Positions 57,055 through 64,000 of a stretch of 64,000 nucleotides of DNA are shown here, piece after piece. How positions within the stretch are numbered: position 1 is the stretch's first letter; every line of letters starts with the position of its first letter. The stretch lies in assembly GCF_020497125.1 (NCBI RefSeq), contig NC_059087.1, positions 20,245,925 through 20,309,924 on the forward strand, in the 5' to 3' direction. The notes under the pieces are model-generated. The model was not told where the DNA came from. It saw only the letters and a program-made list of their open reading frames with translations, and made no database searches. Both the position numbers and the translations under genes were made by a program. Source of the DNA: Mauremys mutica (taxonomy: Eukaryota; Chordata; Testudines; Geoemydidae).

Positions 57055-57921
57055 AGGGTTGGCAACTGTCTAATCGCACAAACCCAAACACCCATTCCCT
57101 CTCCTGCTCCTGCCCCTTCTCTGAGGCCCCACCCCCTGCTCACTCCACTTGGGGGTAGGGGGTTGGGGTGCAGGCTCTGGGATAGGGATGCGCCAAGGGG
57201 TTTGTAGTGTGGAAGGGGGCTCCAGGCTAAGCCTGGATAGGGGTTGGAGTGCGGGAAGGGGTGAGGTGTGCGGGCTCTGGGAGGGGGTTTGGGTGCTGGA
57301 GGCTCAGGTCTGAGGCAGGGGGTTGGGATGCAGGCTCCAGCCAGGCGGTGCGTACCTCGGGTGGCTCCTGGAAGCCACTGGCAAGTCTGGCTCCTAGGCT
57401 TGGGGCAGCCAGGTGGCTATGCGTGAAGCCCCTGCCTATAGGCACCACACCTACAGCTCTCATTGGCTTCAGTTCCTGGCCAATTGAAGCTGTGGAGTCA
57501 GCACTCAGGGCAAGGGCAGTGCGCAGAGACCCCGGGCTGCCCCTGAACCTAGGAACCAGAGGGACATGCTGGCCACTTCTGGGAGCCGCATGGAGCCAGG
57601 GCACTTGGTGGAAGATTCTCTGCAGCTTGAGGTCTTCAAACCACAATTTGAGGACTTCAATAACTCAGACATAGGTTAGGGGTTTGTTACAGGAGTGGAT
57701 GGGTGAAAATCTGTGGCCTGCGTTGTGCAGGAGGTCAGACTAGATGATCATAATGGTCCCTTCTGACCTTAAAGTCTATGAGTCTATGAGAGCCTGCCTT
57801 AGCCCCGCTGCACCACCGACCAGACTTTTAGCGGCCTAAAATCTCCCTGATTGGCTTCAGTAGCAGGAAGTCAAGCCCAATTCCAGCAGACTCCAGCCAA
57901 TCCAGGAGGGTTGTCAACCCT
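57055..57921 (+). mobile_element. Inverted-repeat element with G-rich core and a nested CR1 tail
   Basis: Left end 'agggttggcaac' (57055-57066) and inverted right end 'agggttgacaac' (57910-57921) bound about 870 bp. Bases 57,140-57,340 are a G-rich irregular tandem array ('ggggttggggtgcaggctct' type units). Flanks 'tgccaaggt' and 'atgccaggg' are similar but offset, possibly an aged duplication. A CR1 3' end is inserted inside at about 57,690-57,790. Confidence 0.7.
57690..57792 (+). repeat. CR1 3'-end fragment nested in the 57055-57921 element
   Basis: 'gaggtcagactagatgatca' and 'taatggtcccttctgacctt' followed by tandem AGTCTATG (57772-57788) are the CR1 3' UTR and tail. It is too short to carry any coding sequence. 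Confidence 0.85.
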
Positions 57922-57944
57922 ATGCCAGGGATACATTATAAATA

Positions 57945-59275
57945 CAAGTCAATGAGGAGGTCAACAAACATGGATATAGTGTATCTGTATTTTCAGAAAG
58001 ACTTTGACAAGGTCCATCACCAAAGGCTCTTAAGTAAAGTAGGTAGTCATGGGATAAGAAGGAAAGTCCTCTCATAGATCAGTAACTGGTTAAAAGACAG
58101 GAAACAAAGGATAGGAATAAATGGCCAATTTTCACAGTGGAGAGAGGTAAGTAGCAGGGTTCCCCAAGGATCTGTACTGGGACCAGTGCTGTTCAACATA
58201 CTCATAAATGACCTGGAGAAAGGGGTAAACATTGAAGTGGCAAAGTTTGCAGATGATACAAAATTACTCAAGATAGTTAAGACCAAAGCTGACAGTGATG
58301 AGTTACAAAGGGATCTCACAAAACCGGGTGACTAGGCAACAAAATGGCAGATAAAATTCATTGTTGATTAATACAAAGTAATGCACATTGGAAAACAAAA
58401 ATCCCAAATACCTATACAAAAGTATGGGGTCTAAATTAGCTGTTACCACTCAAGAAAGAGATCCTGGAGTCATTGTGGATGGTCCTCTGAAAACATCTGC
58501 TCCATATGAAGTGGCAGTCAAAAAAGCTAACAGAATGTTAAGAACCATTAGGAAAGGAATAAATAATAAAACAGAAAATGTCATAATGCCACTGTGTAAA
58601 TCCATGGTACGCCCACACCTTGAATACTGTGTGCAGTTCTGGTCGCCCCATATGAAAAAAATATATATATTAGAATTGGAAAAAGTACAGAGAAGGGCAA
58701 CAAATTATTAGAGGTATGGAACAGCTTCCATATGAGGAGAATTAAAAAGATTTGGGCTGTTCAGCTTAGAAAAGAGAGGACTGGGGGAGATATGCTAGAG
58801 GTCCATAAAATCATGAATGGTGTGAAGACAGTAAATAAGGAAATGTTATTTATCCCTTCATATAACACAAGAACCAGGGGTCACCCAATGAAATTAATAA
58901 GCAGCAAGTTTAAAATAAACATAAAGAAGCACTTCTTCACACAAGGCACAGTCAACCTATGGAACTCATTGCCCGGGGATAGTGTGAAAGCCAAAAGGAT
59001 AACTATGTTCAAAAAAAGAATTAAAGAATTTTATGGAGGATAGGTCCAGCAAGTGCTATTAGCCAAAATGGTCAGAGACACAACTCCATGCTTTGGTTGT
59101 CCCTAAACCGCTGATTGCCAGAAGATGGGACTGGATGACAGGAGATGGATCACTTGATAAATTGCCCTGTTCTGTTTATTCCCTCTGAAGCATCTGGCAC
59201 CAGTCACTGTTAGAAGACAGGATACTAGGTTAGACTGACCATTGATCTGACCTAGTATGGCTATTCTTATTTTCC
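57945..59275 (+). mobile_element. Decayed CR1 LINE copy
   Basis: A 5'-truncated CR1 whose RT frame is broken by stops and frameshifts. Recognisable pieces in order: YLYFQKDFDKVHHQRLL (about 57,980), QGSVLGP-like (about 58,160), [19 protein letters not shown] on the sense strand (about 58,240), [21 protein letters not shown] (58,510) and [15 protein letters not shown] (58,615). The tail ends near 'gacctagtatggctattctt'. It is closest to the 9181-11062 subfamily. It lies between GST copies B and C. Confidence 0.9.
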
Positions 59276-60200
59276 TACCTCACAGTCTTCGGACAGTTCC
59301 AAAATTTCTGTCACCTGGTCTCATTTCGCTGTGCTGCTGCTAGATGGCCAACTCCTCCTCCTGTTGTGCTAAAGAAAAAAGCTTCTTGGTAGTGCCTCCA
59401 GTGAGACAAAGGGTTAACCGCCCTAAAGCAGTGGCTACCACACTTTAACTCACAAATAATTCAAACTCTCACAAGCAAACAAATTAAAAACAATAACTAT
59501 ATACTTTATGTAATGATTTGATCAAAGAGAAATATACAATCAGTAAAAATATGAAATTATTAAACTGATTAGAGATATTAATACCGGTAATGCTTTTTAA
59601 TTACTAAAGGTTTTGCCAGCAAGCATACTAGGTCACATGACCACACACGCCTCCAGTGTTCCTAAACAAAGTGTCTCCCCACTCAATTCTGTCCTGCATG
59701 TCTCAGATACCCAGGTGATGCATGTGGAGACACATTGCAGGCCTGTAATTTGATGCTGTTAGAAATACACTTTATTATACTGGGAACTGGCAGTGCAGGT
59801 CTTGATGATCCAGGTAAATGAAAGCCCTTTAATGTGCCTTAATCATGCAAGATTAAATCCTAACTACTTAACTATAATGTCATTGTTCGCCATCCTGTGC
59901 TTAGTTCACTAGCCTGAAATGCCTTTTATGTCATTGAGCTCTCCCTCCTGAGAGCAAAGACCACAATGGCTGCTTGGCAGTGGAGCAGTCTCAGTTGCAG
60001 ACAGCCATCTGGATGGAAACTTTCCGGAGCTCTGATGCCACCACTGACTCCTTGGGCAGCATGGCCTCATAAAGCTATAGATCAGTCTGGGATCTCACCC
60101 CTAAACACCAGGGGCCTGTGACAGTGGATTTCTTAGGTCCCAAAGGCCAGTCCTAGACAACTGTAGTGGGGAATTTATCTTATGTACTTATATATCCCCC
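59276..60200. other. Spacer between GST copies B and C
   Basis: No exon or repeat recognised. AT-rich in the part 59,450-59,600. Confidence 0.4.
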
Positions 60201-60250
60201 AAGATCAAGTGTAAGATCAAGCATCGCTTCTCGGCCTTCTGGCTGGGAAA
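60201..60250 (+). pseudogene. RNU2-like: U2 snRNA pseudogene fragment, rearranged
   Basis: 60223-60244 reads 'atcgcttctcggccttctgg' then 'ct', the U2 snRNA 5' end with one change (T to C in 'ccttttgg'). Just before it, 60201-60213 'aagatcaagtgta' is the U2 segment that normally follows, here upstream and out of order, with a partial repeat 'aagatcaa'. No U2 promoter or downstream U2 body follows. It is a dead, scrambled fragment. Confidence 0.8.
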
Positions 60251-60269
60251 GCATTATCTAAAGTTGTAT

Positions 60270-60500
60270 CTGAGTGCCTAACAATTGTTAATGCTAGGTA
60301 AGTATTATTATCCCCGTTTTATAGATGGGGAGCTGAGGCAAGGAGGGACTAAGGATGGGATTTACAAAGGTATTTAGGTGCCTCACTCCCACCTAACTGA
60401 CTTGCTCATGGTCACACAGGAAGTCTGTGATGGAGCAGGGACTTGGACCCAGGTCTCCCAAATCCTAGCCTCTCTCCCAACCCATTGTCTCCTATTGGTT
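60270..60500 (+). repeat. MIR/CORE-SINE-like repeat
   Basis: 'ttattatccccgttttatag', 'gatggggagctgaggcaagg', 'ggtcacacaggaagtctgtg' and 'acttggacccaggtctccca' occur in the usual MIR order. Old and divergent. Confidence 0.65.
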
Positions 60501-60724
60501 ACTGAGTTTGCTGAACTACCTGGTTTGCAGTTGCTTTTGATCAATGACCTGATGCTGCTTTCCCCGAGGGGATGGAAAAACAGCAAATAATCAAAGGGTT
60601 ACAGAGACTTCAGAGATTAGAGCAGTTAGAAATAATAATGAGACTTCATTCTGAATTGGGTGAAGGTCCCTTTTCAGGGACAATGTCAACGTGATGGTTG
60701 TTGGGAGCTGGCACTATTCTAATA

Positions 60725-60860
60725 GGAATAGGAACTGCCACACTGGAGCAAACCAGTGGTTCATCTGGTCCAGTATCCTGTTCCTGGCAGTGGCTAATAT
60801 CAGATGATTCAGAGGAAAGTACAAGAGCCCCACAGTTAAGAAGACTTTTCCCTTAGGGGC
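60725..60860 (-). repeat. CR1 3'-end fragment, antisense
   Basis: 'ccagtggttcatctggtcca' then 'gtatcctgttcctggcagtg' matches the CR1 3' end in reverse orientation (compare 9220-9270). Confidence 0.7.
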
Positions 60861-60874
60861 AGGTTCTTCCATAA

Positions 60875-61415
60875 CTCCATGCGGTTAATTAATTATTATT
60901 ATTTAGTTGTATTGTGTGATCAGCCACTGTATTGTCCGACGCATTGTACATAGATATCATGAAAAGTTGGTGCCTGCCCCAGAGACCTTCCAATCTATGA
61001 AGGGAGACACATGGGATAAAACAAACAGATGGGGGATTACAAGGTAGCAGTGATCTGGGTAACAAGCAGCAGGGCCGGCTCCAGACCCCAGCACACCAAG
61101 TGCGCGCTTGGGGCGGCGTGCCGCGGGAGGGCGGCAGGCGGCTCCGGTGGACCTCCCGCAGGCGTGCCTGTGGAGGATCCGCTGGTCCCGCAGCGTCAGT
61201 GGAGCATCCGCAGGCGTGCCTGCGGGAGGTCCACCGGAGCCGCGGGACCAGCGGACCCTCTGCAGGCACGTCTGCGGGAGGTCCACCGGAGCCGCAGGAC
61301 CGGCGACCGCCAGAGCACACCCCGCGGCGTGCTGCCCTGCTTGGGGCCGCGCAATTCCTAGAGCCACCCCTGACAAGCAGTGGTCACAGTATGCCAGCTG
61401 CTTAACCAGCTAGTG
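60875..61415 (+). repeat. Old L2/SINE-like repeat split by a hAT insertion
   Basis: 'ttattattatttagttgtat' and 'gcctgccccagagaccttcc' with 'aatctatgaa' resemble a common reptile L2/CORE-type repeat. It is interrupted by the GC-rich hAT at 61070-61372 and seems to resume with 'tggtcacagtatgccagctg'. Family assignment is tentative. Confidence 0.5.
61070..61372 (+). mobile_element. GC-rich hAT-like foldback element with exact 8-bp target duplication
   Basis: 303 bp bounded by 'cagggccggctccaga' and inverted 'caggggtggctctagga', with acagcag-type flanks: acaagcag at 61062-61069 and at 61373-61380, a perfect 8-bp duplication. Inside, 61141-61163 and 61218-61240 are exact 23-bp complements, and a third copy of the arm is at 61272-61292. 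CpG-rich throughout. It lies 390 bp upstream of the GST-C start. Confidence 0.93.
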
Positions 61416-61709
61416 GTTGGCCTGAAGATGAAGGTTTATTGATATTCCTTGTACTTTGCTACCCCATGTAACATAACAATGGCTGTTCTCAGTATTATAT
61501 ATATAAATGTCTAGTCCTTATCTGAATGAGAGGGAAAGTTACCACCTACCTACTGCAGTCCCTGCCCCTTCTACCTCCCCTGGAGGCACACGTGGCACTC
61601 CAGGGAAAGGGCTTTCCTTATTGGTTCAAAGTTAAGCCACTGTCTGCCTTGGAGAGACATTTCTGTCTGCCCTGTCTGTTGCTGCTGCCAAAGCCACATT
61701 AAGACAAGC

Positions 61710-61732
61710 ATCTCTCTCTCTCTCTCTCTCTC
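61710..61732 (+). repeat. (TC)n microsatellite
   Basis: About 23 bp of uninterrupted TC/CT dinucleotides, ending 29 bp before the GST-C start codon. It would lie in the 5' UTR or core promoter. Confidence 0.9.
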
Positions 61733-61761
61733 ACTGCTGCTCCCTGTGCCCAGCAGGCAGG

Positions 61762-61873
61762 ATGGGGCTGGAGCTCTACCTGGATCTGCTTTCCCAGCCC
61801 TGCCGAGCGGTCTACATCTTCGCAAAGAAGAACAACATCCCCTTTGAGTTCAAGCATGTGGAGCTGTTCAAAG
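61762..61873 (+). CDS. GSTT1-like: Theta-class glutathione S-transferase, copy C, exon 1 only
   Basis: 112 nt, the same length and phase as exon 1 of copies A and B, ending at the donor 'aag|gtcagt'. The product starts [20 protein letters not shown] and continues [17 protein letters not shown], with the theta catalytic Ser11. The 5' flank 'tgctccctgtgcccagcagg' is nearly the same as that of copy B ('tgctccctctgcccagcagg'), which supports duplication including the promoter-proximal region. The coding part is closer to copy A after residue 12. No exon 2 was found up to 64000; A and B have first introns of 7.6 and 10.4 kb, so it is probably off the edge. Whether the gene is complete cannot be judged. 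Confidence 0.9.
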
Positions 61874-62804
61874 GTCAGTGAGGGGAGCTGAGCCTTTTTA
61901 CCACTCTGCATCCCATCCCCCCTTGGGGGCTGAGCCTGGTTAGCACCTGTCCGTGAGGAACTGAGTCAAATTACACTTCCTGCACTTGTGGAGAGGGCGC
62001 TATATTACCCATTTCCTCAAGCCCTAAGGAACTGTGGTGCGTTTCCTTCTCCCCCCCATCCCCTCCCCAGGATTTCTGTGCATTTCCTTTCCTCCTTTAA
62101 GGACTTTTCTATAGTGGGATTGTATCAAAATAGTTATTCTGGGTTGATTATAATAATTTTGGTATCACTTCTTGTATGGACATGCTTATTCTGGAATAGA
62201 AGGGTCCACGTAGCGGCTCATACAAAAATAACTTTTCTGGAATATTCCAGGATAGAAATTTTGGTAAATTTCTAGGTAGAAAACCCCTCATTATTCTGCT
62301 AGTAACAGACTTTACAGAAGTCAGTGAAAGAAGAGCAATGCAAAGTATGGGAGCCTTTTCTGCTGAGAGGGAGTCTGAGTGGGATAGGGAAGTCTGGAGA
62401 CAGGTGTTACAAGGCCTGGGTGCTGGAAAGCTGAGTTCAAATCTTGGGATCTTTCCTACTGGGAAGGGAGTTAGAGTTAGAGAGGGCCAGGAGTTTGTGG
62501 GAGATGAGAAGTCTGTCTGTGGGGAGGTAGTTTTTCCTGTGTGGGATGTGGCACAGAGGGGAGATAGGAATTGGGATAAACTGTGTGTAGCAGTCAGTTT
62601 TTCTTGGGGGTGGGGTAGGAAGATGGGGGTAATAGAGGTTTTAGGAAAAGGATTGGAAGTTTATGAGGAGGTTGGAATGGGAGGTTTGCAGGGACATTTG
62701 TAGATAGCATGGGCTTTACTTGGGGTGGGAAGAAAATAAGCCCATGTTTAAGGACCCCCTAGTATTTAAGGCTTTTTTCCTTTTGTCCCTCTGGTTTGTG
62801 TAAT
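61874..62804. other. GST-C intron 1, proximal
   Basis: No exon or repeat recognised. A 121-codon open frame at 62338-62703 is Gly/Glu/Val-rich without family likeness and is probably chance. Confidence 0.4.
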
Positions 62805-63880
62805 TATGACATTGCGGAGTGCAGTCCAGACCAATGAGGGGTTGTGTCACCCCTATCCTGCAATTTGAGTGTGTCCCAATGTTTTGCTGCTGTATCTCCC
62901 ACCGGGGCTGCTCACAAATAGCCTTCCAGCATGCAGGTAACACCCTGAATGTCTGTGTATAGCTGCAGCCTGCCAGCCACACATCAGTCCCACTCTGAAT
63001 TCCACCGGCCTTGGTACCATTTGCAGGGTGACCCCAATACACTCCCAGTCCCAGATTTTCTCCCCATTGCTCCTCTAAGGGGATCAATATACAATAGCTT
63101 GCTACCCTAAATCGTGTTACCCAAACAAGTCACAATACTGGATTAGCTTTGATTAAAGAATAAATTAAGTTTATTTAACTATAAAGAGGAAGATTTTAAA
63201 TAAGTACAAGTATAAGGCATTAAAATCAGAAATGATCACTAGCAAAATAAAGATAAAATGCTTCCTAGTACTAAACTTAACAAACTAGGCTTGGTCCATT
63301 CTTACCACAAATTTCCAGTAACACTGCTGACCAAGTTTCAGGTCAGGATCTGCTCCCAAGTCCATAGGCTGTTTCTTTTGTCTTCTTAGGAGCAAGAGAA
63401 AGATGGATAGGGAGAGAACCTGGGATGTTTTTGCCCCTCACTTTTATAGGTCTGTCACCCTTTGAAATGCATTTTCCTGAGAGTTACCCTGAGTAAAAGT
63501 TCAGGGCTGCTGTGAGCACAGAGACAAGGAATCTGGTGGTGAAAGAGGTTCTCTGCTGTGTTTTGCTAAAATGCAGATTTGCCTTGTCTCCTTCTTGCTG
63601 TCTTAAGGACCTTGTTTACTACTTATATGTAAATTGAGTTAAACGCACATTCTTTGTTTAAGATAGGCCTGCTTGACCAATTCGAGCTATATGGGTTTGA
63701 ACTTGTGCCACTGACATCATTCAGGAAGAATTCATAACTTTACATATAATGTTGCTACACACCATGAGATTACTGACCAGCAAGCTATTAGTTTTCAAAT
63801 GATACCTAACAAGGCATATTTTGTACAAAGATCATTACACTAGTGTGTAGAGTGCGAATGCAGGGGTGCATTCGGTCACA
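62805..63880 (-). mobile_element. Solo LTR with 5-bp target duplication, antisense in GST-C intron 1
   Basis: 1,076 bp with ends TATGACA...GGTCACA (the expected TG has become TA) and the exact 5-bp flank gtaat at 62800-62804 and 63881-63885. On the minus strand there is a TATA box (CCTATAAAAGTG, complement near 63437-63448) and AATAAA about 270 bp on (complement near 63170), the same spacing as in the 41579-42742 LTR. No retroviral genes adjoin it. Confidence 0.9.
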
Positions 63881-63885
63881 GTAAT

Positions 63886-64000
63886 CGACCTGTCTGTTGG
63901 CAGATTCCATTCTGGGGAGGAAAATGCCAGGTGGCAATAACCCTGGACACTCACACGAAGGTAAGGGTCCTAGTTACAGACTGTAAGGGTTCGGTAAGGG
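63886..64000 (+). other. GST-C intron 1, right edge
   Basis: 115 bp without recognisable features; cut by the window edge. Confidence 0.4.

Noticed and set aside
57227..57674. Open frames of about 140 codons on both strands
   Set aside because: Inside the G-rich inverted-repeat element; no domain, mirrored on both strands.
62338..62703. 121-codon open frame in GST-C intron 1
   Set aside because: No homology sensed, low complexity and no splice-supported context.

Overview
This is a vertebrate nuclear window: long introns with GT/AG borders, polyadenylation signals and dense interspersed repeats. A turtle, probably cryptodiran, fits best. There are several CR1 LINE copies, two tRNA-derived SINEs with a CR1-like tail (the layout known from turtle SINEs), many short hAT-type elements and solo LTRs. 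The species call is inference from repeat content; the gene calls rest on direct translation of exons.

All recognised genes are on the + strand. (1) 1562-3262: exons 2 and 3 of MIF; exon 1 is not visible and probably lies left of the window. (2) 4973-21312: complete DDX51, a DEAD-box RNA helicase of 60S ribosome biogenesis, 16 coding exons and 733 aa, behind a CpG-rich promoter with CRE, GC-box, ETS and CTCF/YY1-like motifs. (3) 26459-38120: a complete five-exon theta-class glutathione S-transferase (copy A, 239 aa). (4) 39940-55950: a second complete theta GST (copy B, 242 aa). (5) 61762-61873: exon 1 of a third theta GST (copy C), which continues off the right edge. MIF next to a theta-GST cluster matches the human 22q11.23 neighbourhood. 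DDX51 lies elsewhere in human (12q24.33), so this order may preserve an ancestral linkage.

The GST copies share exon phases and internal exon sizes (112/88/151/177 nt), so they are tandem duplicates. Their introns hold most of the mobile DNA. A and B have very large first introns (7.6 and 10.4 kb). B intron 1 carries a sense LTR starting 29 bp after the exon 1 donor, an antisense solo LTR with a 5-bp target duplication, a terminal-inverted-repeat element with a C-rich core and two MITEs. A second antisense solo LTR with a 5-bp duplication lies in the visible part of C intron 1. CR1 copies sit in DDX51 intron 4 (antisense, long open RT frame), in GST-B intron 4 (sense, different subfamily) and between B and C (decayed). 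hAT-type elements with exact 8-bp duplications are at 18118, 32133 and 61070.

I found no new gene system. The most unusual items are the repeats: a 0.9-kb element with twelve CAGCGCTG palindromes near its ends, a GC-rich foldback hAT family placed beside GST exons, a MITE with perfect 28-bp inverted ends, LTRs carrying promoter and poly(A) signals inside the GST genes, and a scrambled U2 snRNA fragment.
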